This document shows, in pieces, positions 1 to 11,093 of a stretch of 64,000 nt of DNA; position 1 is the stretch's first letter, and every line of letters begins with the position of its first letter. Location: positions 14,713-78,712 of the forward strand of contig JAKUCV010002498.1 of NCBI GenBank assembly GCA_028386065.3. Reading direction: 5' to 3'. A model generated the notes under the pieces. That model saw nothing but the letters and a program-made list of their open reading frames with translations. It was not told where the DNA came from and searched no databases. The stretch comes from Turnera subulata (Eukaryota > Streptophyta > Magnoliopsida > Malpighiales > Passifloraceae). Made by a program: the position numbers and the translations under genes.

Positions 1-194
1 TGTACAAATGGGTCCTAACTTCTCTTGCTCTTCTTGTACTTCAACTCTTGATCATATCTTCTCTTGAATTCTTGATCACTTTGGTTGAGCACTTGTTTGC
101 TTGATTTCTTTTTGCTTCAAGGTTGTCATCAATTGAGCCAAGGTTTGTCATTATCAAAACTCTGAAATGAAACAAGGAGGCATGAGTTCTAACA
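1..194 (-). mobile_element. LTR-X fragment cut by the window edge
   Basis: The segment ends in AGTTCTAACA and closely matches the outer end of the complete solo LTR-X at 35207-36644. It also matches, as reverse complement, the copy starting at 59771. Sense is inferred to be minus, because in the full copy the TATA box lies on that strand. The right flank ATTTT (195-199) should be one half of the target duplication; the other half is outside the window. It interrupts the Tat-A element between protease and RT. Confidence 0.8.
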
Positions 195-259
195 ATTTTA
201 GTTTTTCTTGTTCCAAAAACTTGAAAAACGATGATGTCTTCATATCCTAGAGTAATGAA

Positions 260-1298
260 ATGAGGCACTCTTTTGCTTACTTGAATGTTTTCTGTGATGG
301 TGTTTATTGCAAGCATAATATGTGTGAATGTAATGAGATGAATGAACTCCCGGATTCTATCGAAATCAATCTGGGCACTGACATTGATTCAAAAATCACA
401 AGGATTAGCACGGCTCTCGAAAGTACGATCCAAGACGACCTGGCAGCTTTGATCCAAGAGTATGTAGATGTTTTTGCATGGTTCTATGAGGATATGCCAG
501 GTATTGATCCAGCCATCGCCCAGCATCGGATTTCGTTCTTCCCTGATGCCAAGCCAGTAAAGTAGAAAACCTATTGTCTCCAACCCCTGTGGGCCTTGAA
601 AGGAAAAGAGGAGGTTGAGAAGCAAATTCGGGCCGGATTTCTAGAAGTGATTGAGTATCCTAAATGGTTAGCCAACATAGTACCAGTTTCGAAGAAGGAT
701 GGGAAAGTGAGAATGTGTGTGGATTACCGAGAACTTAAACAAGGCTTGCCCCAAAGATGAGTTCCCATTGCCGCACATTGTTCTTCTGGTGGATGCAATG
801 TCCGTTCATGCATTGTTATCCTTTACGGATGGATTCTCAGGGTACAATCAAGTGGAAATGGCACCAGAAGATAAACATAAAACGTCCTTCCGGACAGAAT
901 GGGGGACATTTTGTTACAAGGTTATGCCTTTTGGGTTAATCAATGCCGGAGCAACATACCAAAGGATGGCCACCACACTCTTACATGACATGATGCACAA
1001 AGAAGTCGAGGTTTATGTCATTGACATGATTGTGAAGTCAGAGACTCGGGAATCCCGTGTGGTCAATCTAAGAAAGTTCTTTGAGAGATGTCGGGAATTC
1101 GGCATGAGAATCAACCCCCAGAAGTGTGTCTTTGGTGTTCAAGCAGGAAAGCTGTTGGGCTTCACGGTAAGTGAACGGGGTATAGAAGTGGACCCTTCTA
1201 AGATCAAAGCTATTCAAGAAATGCCAACCATGAAGAGTGAGGAAGAAGTCCGAAGCTTTCTCGAGCGAATACAATATGTCAGCCGTTTTATCGCTTAG
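260..1298 (+). pseudogene. Tat-A0 reverse transcriptase (broken)
   Basis: The reading starts in the linker with LPDSIEINLGTDIDSK (about 346-393), typical of the stretch before RT in Tat elements. RT follows: EVEKQIRAGFLEVIEYPKWL, KKDGKVRMCVDYREL, then after a frameshift near 735 SFTDGFSGYNQVEMAPEDKH and KVMPFGLINAGATYQR. A TAG at 563-565 and the frameshift break it. The catalytic box reads VYVIDM where this family has YVDD, so one of the two essential aspartates is replaced by isoleucine; the minus-strand sibling near 60640 encodes VDDMIVK. The frame runs to a TAG after QYVSRFIA at 1298. Polymerase activity is not expected. Confidence 0.88.
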
Positions 1299-2259
1299 CT
1301 CTCTAGCATTTGTGCACCCATCCACCGCTTACTTAAAAAGAGAGTTCCGGTTGAATGGGATGACATGTGCCAAGAGTCCTTCGAGCAAATCAAGAAGTAT
1401 TTCTCTAACCCCCCAGTACTCCAACCTCCCAGGCTAGGAAAACTCTTGTTGTTATATCTGACTGTCACAGAAGAAGCTATGGGCGCAATGCTAGCCCAAT
1501 ATCTGCCAGACTCTCGCATTGAGACCGCCATCTACTACTTGAACAAGAATTTCAATGGGTATGAATTGAATTACAACATGATGGAAAAGACGTGTGTGGC
1601 TTTAACATGGGCCTGTCAAAGCTCTGGCACTATTTCATTTCCTGTGAAGACTTGCTCATTTCCCGAATGGATCCTATCAGGTACTTAATGGAGAAGCCAG
1701 TGCCAAGAAGCTGCACAAGCAGATGGGTGGCAATCCTGTCACAATTCAATGTCCGGTTTATCTCACAAAAGCCATCAAGGGAGGCGCCATAGCTGATTTC
1801 CTAGCTTCTCAGCCGGTGGGGAATGATGAAAAATTCGAACCACATTTTTCGGACAAAGAAATAATGAACCTGGATACACCAACCTGGGAGATGCATTTTG
1901 ATGGGGCGGCCAACGCAAGTGGTTTTAGGATAAGAGTAATTCTCATGTCTCCTGATAGAGTGACTTACCCAATTTCCTGTAAATTGGAATTCAAGGCGAC
2001 CAATAATGTGGCTGAATATGAAGCATGCACCATTGGCTTGGAGATATCACTCATTATGGGAATCAAACAGATGAGAGTATTCAGGGATTCGACTCTGGTA
2101 ATTTTCCAAGCAAAAGGAGAATGGAAGATCAAAGAAGAAAAACTGGCGCCTTACTGCGATTACTTGCAGACCCTAGCCTCCAAGTTTGAAGTAATTGACT
2201 TCTAGTATGTACCAGGGAAAGACAATCAGTTCGCTAACGCATTAGCCATAATCTTTTCA
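1299..2259 (+). pseudogene. Tat-A0 dual RNase H region (broken)
   Basis: After the stop the protein continues as LSSICAPIH...FEQIKKYFSNPPVLQPP into the RT-linked RNase H (LTVTEEAMGAMLAQYLPDSR, AIYYLNKNFNGYELNYNMMEKTCVALTWA). That domain is degenerate. A frame change near 1680 leads into the connection (AIADFLASQPVG). The second RNase H at about 1880-2205 has the acidic residues of the active site: HFDGAANASG, NNVAEYEACTIGLE and FRDSTLVI. A stop lies after ASKFEVIDF (2203-2205). YVPGKDNQFANALA continues beyond it, so that stop is also a lesion. Confidence 0.85.
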
Positions 2260-3719
2260 ATGATGGGAATGCCAAACAATTCCATTATCTTGCCATTGAC
2301 AGTCCGAAGGAGAGAGAGGCCATCCTTCCGCCAGAAAGAGGAGGCAAGCGAGTCCTGGTTCCAAAGCTACCTGAATGAGTTGAATCCCAACAAAACTTCC
2401 ATCATGGCCCTCACTACGACGAAGGTAGATCAACCATTATATGTCCAGATTGAACATGACGGTGACTCGGACCATTGGTATGAAAACATATTGGAATACC
2501 TTAGGGAAGTGACAATCCCTGAGGGAAAAACGGATGAGGAAAAGAAGACTCTAAGAAGATTAGCTGGAGGGTATGTCATATGCGCCGGGATACTTTACAG
2601 AAGACACGCCACGGGAGTCCACTTGTTATGCGTAGGTACAAAGGAGGCAGAACAGATCATGAAGAGAGTACATGAAGGAGATGAGGGCCCACACATGGGA
2701 GGAGACATGTTGGCTCGAAAAATATTGCGGTTGGGGTATTTCTGGTCAACAATGGAGACTGACTGCTCAAAATTCTTGAAGTGTTGTCATACATGCCAAG
2801 TCCCCGAGAGGTTGCAGTAAAGACTTCCACTACCATTAACTCCCATGTCTTCACCTTGGCCATTCTCAGCATGGGGCATTGATGTTATTGGAAGAATAAC
2901 CCCGAAGGCTACAAATGGACACGAGTACATACTGTGGCCATTGACTACTTCACCAAATGGGTGGAAGCTGAGTCATACGCCGTGCTCACTTCTAAGAGGG
3001 TGGCTGAATTTATCCACAATAACATTATTTACCGTTATGGCATCCCACATGAGTTAATATCGGATAATGGTTCACACTTCAAAGCTGATGTTGAGAGGTT
3101 ATGTACGAAATTCGGGATCAAGCACCACAAGTCTTCACCATATCGGCCCCAAGCCAATGGTGTAGTGGAAGCCGCCAATAAGAATATGAAGGCTATCCTG
3201 GGAAAGATGATATCTACCTACAGAGAATGGGCAGAAAAATTACCATTGGCTCTATGGGGATACCGGACCTCCATTAGATCTTCCACGGGCGCAACTCCAT
3301 ACTCCTTAGAGCATGGCATGGAAGCTGTGCTGCCTATAGAACTCGAAGTGCAATCAACGAGGGTGGCTCGGGAAAGCAAGCTTCCTGAAACAGAATGGGT
3401 GCAAGAAAGGCTTGATCAACTGGCATTGCTAGATGAAAAGAGGCTGTCAACCTTATATCATGTGCAGGGATACCAAAGAAGAATATCTCGGGCTTTCAAC
3501 AAAAGAGTCAAGGAAAGAGGACTGAAGGAAGGGGATTTGGTGCTGAAAGAAGTGAGACAACTAGTGCACGACCCTAGGTGCAAATTCAAGGCTAAATTGA
3601 TTGGGCCTTACATCATCAAGGAGATCCTACCAAAGGGGGCAACGAGAGTCAGAGATTTAGATGGGAACGAGTTTCGAGAGCCAGTCAATCTTGATCAATT
3701 AAAGAAATATTATGTGTAA
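2260..3719 (+). pseudogene. Tat-A0 integrase (broken)
   Basis: An HHCC zinc-binding module lies at about 2650-2810 (H-x6-H in KRVHEGDEGPH, C-x2-C in CCHTC). It is followed by a stop at 2818-2820 and a frameshift near 2930. The catalytic core has its DDE residues in recognisable boxes: AWGIDVIG, ELISDNGSHFKAD and NGVVEAANKNMK. The C-terminal part (GDLVLKEVRQL, KLIGPYIIKEILPKGATRVRD) and the final LKKYYV end at 3719, the usual end of pol in this lineage. The pre-integrase segment from 2260 is in a different frame from the core, so no intact enzyme is encoded. Confidence 0.87.
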
Positions 3720-3836
3720 TTTTAATCGATGTAAAAAGAACTACATAGACCTGATTCCTTGCGCTTGGAAAAAGAAAAGAAGAAAAGAGGAAAAGTAATG
3801 ATGAGCCAAGGATACGTAAGAAGCCCAACTCGGGTC
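3720..3836 (+). other. Tail between Tat-A0 pol and LTR1
   Basis: Noncoding, purine-rich in the middle (3766-3798), ending CGGGTC directly before the LTR. The stretch from GTAAAAAGAACTAC to the end is homologous to 11533-11675 of the sister element, where an antisense ORF and repeats follow instead of an LTR. Confidence 0.7.
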
Positions 3837-5394
3837 TGTGAACACCCAAATTTGACCCACGAATTTGCCACAAAAATTAGATTCTAAACATGTTCGAACT
3901 TAGGATTAATTAGACCATTTGATCCTAGGAATAAGGCACGTCAGGAATTTATTTTAGTGGGAATAATACATTTTCGTAATTTGAGCCTTTGAATATTGGA
4001 ATACTAGGATTAATGAGATGATTTAATCTTAGGGTAAAATATATAATAAGGTTTATTTACACCGAAATGTGTTTATTTCATTATTTGGGCCTTTTATCTA
4101 TCTTTAATTCAATTTTAATGAGAAGATTTATTTTTGGGTTGAGGACGGGTTTAAGGGCCCAAATTAATGAATTCTCCCGACTTTAACTAGCCCACAAACA
4201 CTTTACTTGCAGATTAATTTTGGTTCTGATTTTCATGGAAAATCAAAATCAAATCACTTTTTAATTGGTAAATGTGTTTTTGACATGATTTTGCTTAAAA
4301 TGGGTGTTAATGTGTAATCAATCAGTTATGGAATGATTTTGAGTAGTAGTAATCAAGTAATTGAGTGATTCTAGGTTGATAAGGGGTTGATAAAAACGGT
4401 AGGATCAAATCAGGGCTGAATTAGGGGGATTGGGGGTCAAAAAAGGAAAGAACGAGTGACACATGGGGTGACCGGCGGTCGTCGCGAGGTCATCCTCACA
4501 TGACCGCCGGCAGCGGCGGTCATAGGTGCCCACAACCACCGATTTTCCCCAATTTTGTTTCTAATTCGATCCTACGCGGTTTTGGACCAAATTTTCAGGC
4601 ATAATCTTCACCACTAAGCAGGTCCACGCCACTAGGCTTCCCAGAACACTATAAATAGGACCCCTCACACACATTTCAGAGAAGACACAATCTTTCTCAC
4701 ACGTACACCCATAAGCCTTGAGTGCTTGGAGAAACTCTACCTTTCCAAGTCCATAAACATATTCTTAGGCAGAAACTCTTGAGGAATTTCATGGGAGGCA
4801 TCAACAGTAGTCCAGCAAGGAAGAGTCAAGAGGGAGATCAACCATTGAGCTTATAGGTGGAAAGAAGGTGGGTGTAGAACTCGACCCATTGTAAGGAGCT
4901 AGAGGAGGGCTACAGGAGGTAACACTAAATCCTCTATTTGATTGATCTTTATTGACTATCTGCTAATGCTTTTGATGATGTAAGTGGCCGATTTGTGCCA
5001 TGTTTAGAACTACGTGGCTTTGACCCTGGTCACTCGGGTACGTTGGTAGTCTTGGTTTTACAACGGGATGCAAGCCAAATCTTCTTCTTCTCCCCCATTC
5101 TTATTATGTTCCACACATGCACACTTGCACCAGGCACACTTGCATTTTTGCAATTGCACATAGTCTCGACCCAACACGGATGGGTGCCTAACACCTTCCC
5201 ATCTGTGATGAACCCCCGATCCCATGACTTTGGTTCGCCATGACCATGTAGCCTAAAGGAGTCACACGAAGGTTTTTCCAAGTTTTGCCCTTAATAAAAT
5301 TTGGGTGGCGACTCCAATGTGATGGGATTGACCTGAGGAAGAAAGTGAAAGGATAGGTGAATAAGCCCAAGTGATTTTGGGTCGGGTATTCACA
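3837..5394 (+). mobile_element. Tat-A LTR1 (1558 bp)
   Basis: It starts TGTGAACACCC and ends GGGTATTCACA, so the ends are inverted repeats of the TG...CA type. It is homologous to the LTRs at 6237-8851 and 15754-17308. A hairpin TGACCGCCG-gcag-CGGCGGTCA lies at 4501-4522, about 130 bp before the TATA box. The LTR is followed at once by a primer binding site and gag leader, and preceded by a pol end. It therefore serves as a 3' end to its left and a 5' end to its right. Confidence 0.92.
4650..4657 (+). promoter_or_regulatory. TATA box of LTR1
   Basis: TATAAATA in the context CACTATAAATAGGACCCC. The same string recurs at 7052-7059 (LTR2), 16570-16577 (LTR3) and, on minus, 37237-37244. Confidence 0.8.
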
Positions 5395-5396
5395 GT

Positions 5397-5413
5397 TGGC
5401 GACTCCGCGGGGA
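5397..5413 (+). promoter_or_regulatory. Primer binding site after LTR1
   Basis: TGGCGACTCCGCGGGGA begins two bases after the LTR. TGG pairs with the CCA end of a tRNA. This type of site is known from Tat/Ogre elements, where tRNA-Arg has been proposed as primer; the exact tRNA is inferred, not shown here. Confidence 0.75.
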
Positions 5414-5915
5414 GGTAGTGGGTTCAAGAGACTTTGTGCAATTGTAAAAATCTTGTGTGCCTTTTACTTGTCATCATAAGTGCCTTGCATTCATGATGAT
5501 TGATGTGAAGCCTTTACCGTAAGAGGGCGAGGAAATCCGAGTCCACCACAATGCTTTCTTTAAGCAATGGCGGCTTGAGTGAACCCATTTCCCGATGCTT
5601 AGCAGTGATGGGGATTAATTGGCCTTGGACCTCACGCGATATCCATTATCACATGTGAGTAGGTCAACCTATTCCCTAGCGGCAATCTTTTGGCCCCCAA
5701 CCAGCTCCATACCCTGAGCATCCCATGCATAATGAATCAATAAGTGGTATGTGCATTCTAAGTGATTATTGTTGTGATTTTGAGTAAAGTGTGACAAAAA
5801 AGGCGCCCCTTTTCATCTATGCATACCTAAGACAAAACTGGTGAGAGTTGATATGTGTCAAAAGCCTTGGGGATCCCAAGAACCCTGATACTTACGCTCC
5901 GACTACTAGGGCAAA
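5414..5915 (+). other. Tat-A1 leader before gag
   Basis: About 500 bp of noncoding leader between primer site and gag. No ORF of note and no repeat structure was recognised. Confidence 0.6.
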
Positions 5916-6236
5916 ATGAGTGAGGAAGATCATACTAAGATGAATATGGTTGAGGAACCCATAAAGTTGCTGAAAGACCCAAGAATCATAGAGGCACTAC
6001 TGGCTTTACAGAAAAGGAAGATGGAGTCCCCTGGGAGTGATGGGGGACAAGGCTCAAAACCAAGCATCGGGAACAAGGTGGTGGTTTATTCAGGATGATG
6101 ACTCGGTGATGCAGGATTCCAAAGGGGATGGAGAGAGACTCAAAGGGGTAAAAGAACTGTTGAAGACCATGAAAAGGAAGGAGGATGATTGGAATTTGGA
6201 TCGATTGTCCTTGTTCCCCGAAGCCCGGCTACCTGC

Positions 6237-8851
6237 TGTGAACACCCAAATTTGACCCATGAAAATTCTATTAAATTAGGCTTTAGACATGTTTGAACCA
6301 TAAAATTAGCAAGATGAGTTAGTCTTGGGTTGAAGTGTGGATGAAGTTTATTTTTAGTAGAATTCATGCGTTATAGTAATTGAGGCCATTACGTGCTTAG
6401 ACCCTAGGATTAATAAGATGATTTAATCATAGGATAAAAACATATGATAAGGATTAAATTGCTAAAAATGCATTTTAATTCATTAGGTTGGGCTTGTTTG
6501 TTTATTCTTTAAACCCAATTATATTGAGATGATTTATTCTTGGGTTAAAGATAAATGTAAACAGAGTTGCACAGCCCATTAACACTTTGCTTGTAGACAA
6601 ATTTAACCCTAATTTTCATGGAAAATTAGAGTTAAATCATTCCTTAGTAGTAAGAGTGGTTTTGGTATGATTTTAGCTTAAAATGGGGAATCGATGTGTA
6701 ATCAATCAATTAGGAGATGATTGAGAGGAGTAATAATCAAGAAAGCAGAGGATTTTAGGCAGTCTAAGGGTTAATTACGCGAAAGGATCAATCAGGGAGG
6801 AATTAGGGGAGAATCGAGATCGAAAAAGGAAAGAACGGGTGTAACGCGAAGCGTGGGCAGTCATCTCAGGATGACCGCCAGGTCTGGGCGGTCTTCCTTC
6901 CATGATCGCCCGGCCTGGCGGTCATATGCACCTAGAACGCATTTTTCTCCCCGATTTTGCTTCTAATTTGATTCTACTCGGTTTTGGCCCAGATCTTTTG
7001 CCGTTACCTTGATCATTAAGCTGGTCCACGCCCCTAGGCTACTCAGAACACTATAAATAGGACCCCCTCTCACATTTCAATGGACACACATTCTATTACA
7101 CACACACTCTTCATAAGTTTTGGAGCTTGGAGAAACTCTACTTCTCCAAGCTCAAGAAATAGTTCTATATGCAAAACTCTGGTGGAATTTCGTGGGTAAT
7201 ACCAACCATTGAAGGCAATAAGAGGTAGATCAAGAAGAACTCCAAGATTAAGTTAAGAAGTGGGAGGAAATTGTGTGGAAGACACAACCCAAACCATGGA
7301 GCTAGAGGAGAGCTACAAGAGGTAATCCTAATCCCTTTTTGCTTAACTAATTGCTTCCGAGATGTTGATGTTTATGACGATGTGACTATTGTGATGCCAT
7401 GTCAAGAACTACGTGGGCTTTGAACTCGGTCGCCGGGGTATGTAGGTGGTTTCTAGTGGTGGAAACTCAAGGGTTTTTGGGTTTTTTAGGCCCCCGTGTT
7501 TAGTGGTTTGGCCAATTTGGTACCCCGAAATTTTTTTTGGCCGGGTATATACCCCGAGATTGTATGGGCAGGACAAATGTATACCCCTGGTCAGGCACCT
7601 GCTGACGTGGAGGCTGCCCGGATATTTGTGCGTGTTACTGTAGCAAAACAACGTCATTTTAAATGAGAAAACGACACCGTTTCATGCCACGTCGGAAACT
7701 TCACTCAAAGCCCCAAATTCTTCCCATACCGAACCGAAACCGTGCCGGACCAGGGTCTACATTTGGCCTGCCCATGCAATATCTGGGTCTATGCCCGGCC
7801 AAAAAAAAATGTCGAGGTACCAAATTGGCCAAACCACTAAACATGGGGGCCCAAAAAACCCAAAAACCCTTAAGAATTAAAGTATAATAATAGATATTTA
7901 TTTTCTAACTTTTTTACATTTAAGATTTGATCTTGTTCTTTATTTATTATTGTTATTAAAAAAATTTAGATACTTTTTACAAACTTAGACCGGCGGGAGA
8001 GTTTAAATAGAAATTTTTAGAAATTAGTATATGAAAAAAATAAAATTTTAAAAATAATAAATCCAGCATAATAAAGTGCATTTATTTAAAACCAAGTAAA
8101 ATTTTTGGAAATTAAGTTTTACTCATTTTTAATATTGTTAAAAATAAAATATGATTAAAGAAAGAAAAATGATTAAATAAATAATCAAAATTGGGTCAGC
8201 TTTCATTTCGGTATCCAATAAATTTCGGGACGGTTAGGTGAAAAACCCGGGGTCGGTAGCATGCGGAGCCCACAAAGAGACATGGATCCTACATGTCCAG
8301 CCAATCCCTAAAACGACGTCGTTTTGCTACAGTAACACGCGCAAAATACCTCAGGCAGCCTCCACGTCAGCAGGTGCCTGACCAGGGGTCTACGTTTGGC
8401 CTGCCCATGCTATCTCGGGGTATATGCCCGACCAAAAAAATGTCGGGGTACCAAATTGGCCAAACCACTAAACATGGGGGCCCAAAAAATCCGAAAACTC
8501 GAAACTCAAGCCCAATCTTCTTCTTCTCCCCTTTCTTTTTAGTTTCAGTTATTATGTGTTTTGTTGTTCACACTTGCACACTTGCACAAGGCATACAAAA
8601 TCCTTCAATTACACATGGTTTCGCCCCAACATGGATGGGTGCCTAACACCTTCCTATCCATGACGAATCTCCGGGTCCAGCATCTTCGGTTCGCTATCTA
8701 GTCGCCTAAACGGAGTCATATGAAGGCTTTTCCCGAGTTTTGTCCTTTAATAAAACTTGGGTGGCAACTCCAAAGATGTTGGATGACGGTTATGAAGAAG
8801 GCGTAAGGAATAGGTGAATAGGCCCAAGTGATTTTGGGTCGGGTATTCACA
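6237..8851 (+). mobile_element. Tat-A solo LTR2 inside gag
   Basis: It starts TGTGAACACCC and ends GGGTATTCACA with no internal region, so it is a solo LTR. The left flank CCTGC (6232-6236) and right flank CCTTGC (8852-8857) are a 5-bp target duplication with one extra T. Gag coding sense runs across the join. Without the DNA element at 7472-8500 it would be about 1.6 kb, as in its siblings. GACCGCC/GGCGGTC hairpins are at 6873-6893 and 6902-6925. The LTR is a same-family insertion into a relative. Confidence 0.9.
7472..8500. mobile_element. Nonautonomous MULE-like element with long inverted ends
   Basis: The ends are inverted repeats of nearly 200 bp: GTTTAGTGGTTTGGCCAATT near 7498 on the left, and its complement near 8453-8473 on the right. 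The element is flanked by a perfect 10-bp duplication GAAACTCAAG at 7462-7471 and 8501-8510. LTR1 and LTR3 show the empty site at the same place. A third copy of the end, inverted relative to the left one, lies at about 7740-7873, so 7472-7873 is itself a foldback. The rest is AT-rich with no ORF. Long inverted ends and a 9-10 bp duplication point to Mutator-like transposition; no transposase is present to confirm it. Confidence 0.85.
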
Positions 8852-9707
8852 CCTTGCAAAATTCAAAATGCCTGACATCGAGAAGTTCAATGGAATGGGA
8901 TGCCCTACAACCCATCTGAAGATCTATGTAAAAATGTTGTAGCCCATGGGGATAGGACCAGAGCTAATGTTCAACTATTCCAAAGGACTTTATCAGGGGT
9001 GGCCTTGAAGTGGTTCATGACCTTGGATGAAAGTAAAGTGAGTAAACGGGATGACATCTGCCGAGAGTTTGTAAACCAGTACAGTTATAATACCGAAGTA
9101 GATGTCACCAAGAGGGATCTTGAGACAACCAAGCAGGAGGCCCAGGAGACCTTCTCTGCCTATATCTCGAGATGGCGCGGCAAGGCATCGTTAATGGTAA
9201 ATAGGCCCACTGAAGAGGACCAAGTGCAAATGGTGATAAAGAATCTCCAACAAGCTTACTATGATCGCATGGTCAGAAACTACTATGCAAACTTCAAGGC
9301 GCTCATCGGGGCTAGGATATAGTTGGAGGATGCTATCAGCTCTGGGAAAATCAAGTCCTCCGTAGATGCCCCCTCGTCTAGAAGAAACTTTAGTGTGTCT
9401 CAAGGAAAAAGGTCTGCTGAGGTGAACCTTGTTACCATCCAAGCACTACTACAAATTCGATCAAAGCCCAGGGATTTTACCCATCTCCCTATGTCTTTGG
9501 GGAAAATGTTCAGGAAGTGCATGGAAAAAGCTTGCTGCAGCCTTTGGATCCAAGGCCCGATCTGCCTCTTAGGGGAGACCCTAACAAGTTCTGTGAGTTC
9601 CATCAGATGGCTGGGCATATTACTGATAATTTCCCCCGACTCTGCCACGAGATCCAGGATAGATAGAGAGGAATGAAATAATCCTACCCAAGAAGCCCAA
9701 TACCAAG

Positions 9708-11093
9708 TTGAATCCACTACCCTTGCACGAGGAGATTGATATGATAGAGACAGGGCCCGCACCTGAACTTGAATGTTTTGTGCTTGACCTTAATGAGTAT
9801 GTAGATTTGGATGAGGAAGTTAATGTCATCACCAGATCCAGAAAGGTAGCGAGGAGAGCCCGTCTTCGTTTAGATGAGCCTGAAGAAACAATGGATCCTG
9901 TAGAAGATATGATAGTTAAGCAGCTAAAGAAGACTCAGGTAAACATTTCAATCTGGGGCCTGCTGATGGCCTCACGTCTGCATCGGGAGAAGGTCTTTCA
10001 AACCTTAAACAAAACCCACGTCCCTATTGACACTGCACCAGAGACATTAGCCAACATGATAGCCCATGTGGAAACTGATAATCAAATATCCTCCTCTGAC
10101 AAGGATTTGTGCCGGGGCGGGGGAATTCATGTTGAGGCATTGTACATCACCATCCAAGTCAAAGATAACCAAATACCCTTGGTACTGATAGACAACAGAT
10201 CGGCTTTGAATGTTTGTCCCTTGAAAATTGCAAGCTTGTTGGGATTTGGGGCTACAGATTTCTTACCATCTCGAATAATGGTCAGGGCATATGACAATGC
10301 TCGAAGGGAAGTTCTGGGGATGATAAAATTGGAAGTGACCATCAGGCCTGCTCCTTTTTTGATAGAATTTCAAGTGCTTGACATTGCATCCAGCTTTAAC
10401 TTACTTCTTGGGAGACCCTGGTTGCATCAAGCCCGAGCGGTAGCATCCACTTTGCACCAAATGATACGGTTTCCTTATCAAGGAGGAATAGTCACGATCA
10501 AGGGGGAGACAGCCGAGAAGAATATCAAGCCAGTATCCGGGATTGAAGGGGACGAAGAGGTGTCGTTGTTAGGTTTTGTCTTTGAGTCCGTCGGTGCTAT
10601 AATGACAGACAAGTTGGTTTGCAGACTGCCTTACTACGACCCTTTCGGTAATGTGGCAGTCATAGGGATCATGGAAAAGATGAGGTATTTTCCAATCATG
10701 GGGTTGGGGAAAAGACAACAAGGGATATTAGAGATCCCCCTAATTTCAAAGGCCACACCACCTTTTTGTCTGGGATACACCTCAACCTCAATGGATTTGG
10801 AGAAGCAAAGGGAGAAGAACCATGCAAGCGCATTGGCTCGAAAGAAGAAGCAAGAGTGGGACTTCCCCATGAACCTTTATTTCAAGATGCTGAATGGCTA
10901 TTTTATGAAGGAAGGGGAAGACTTTCCTTTTTGTGGATTTCCTGAACCATGGATATGCAGCGTCACAAAAGTTAGGAAGCCGGGATTTGAGCTATTTTTT
11001 ACTACCATCCAGAAGAAGGAGAAGAGGAAAGGGGTGAAGAGGATGAAGATTTTTTGCTGCAAACGTCTCTTTGATGAAGATAGGGCTATTTAA
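9708..11093 (+). pseudogene. Tat-A1 protease region
   Basis: An open frame of 461 codons that should be the gag-protease C-terminal part rather than an independent gene. The aspartic protease core is at about residues 150-250: VPLVLIDN-type box reading LVLIDNRSALNVCPL, then FNLLLGRPWLHQARAVASTL. The catalytic box is DNRS where the family has DNGS, so the flap glycine is lost and activity is doubtful. A short G-patch-like stretch MGLGKRQQGILEIP and the family's FCGFPEPW box follow. RT should come next, but no RT, RNase H or integrase lies between here and the 3' region. Confidence 0.85.

Larger units (their letters stand above)
195..3836 (+). mobile_element. Tat-type Ty3/gypsy pol region (Tat-A0), partial
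   Basis: Plus-strand pol of a Ty3/gypsy element, in order: linker, reverse transcriptase, RNase H, a second archaeal-type RNase H, integrase, then a short tail ending at LTR1. The second RNase H (WEMHFDGAANASG) is a known hallmark of the Tat/Ogre lineage. Several stops and frameshifts break the reading frame, so it is a dead copy. Its gag, protease and 5' LTR are not in the window upstream. The antisense ORF and repeat field seen in the sister copy at 11835-15640 are absent between its integrase and LTR1. Confidence 0.88.
5916..9705 (+). pseudogene. Tat-A1 gag, interrupted by a solo LTR
   Basis: Gag begins at the ATG of MSEEDHTKMNM and changes frame near 6050 to a reading ending LSLFPEARLPA. 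There LTR2 (6237-8851) is inserted. Coding sense resumes at 8852 with KFKMPDIEKFNGMG, and 8900-9322 holds the retrotransposon gag domain (NVQLFQRTLSGVALKWFMTL, CREFVNQYSYN, FSAYISRWRGKA). An in-frame TAG sits at 9320-9322. A frameshift near 9440 leads to FCEFHQMAGHITDNFPRLC, a zinc-knuckle-like end. The joined reading across the insertion shows that the LTR landed inside a formerly continuous gag. Confidence 0.85.
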
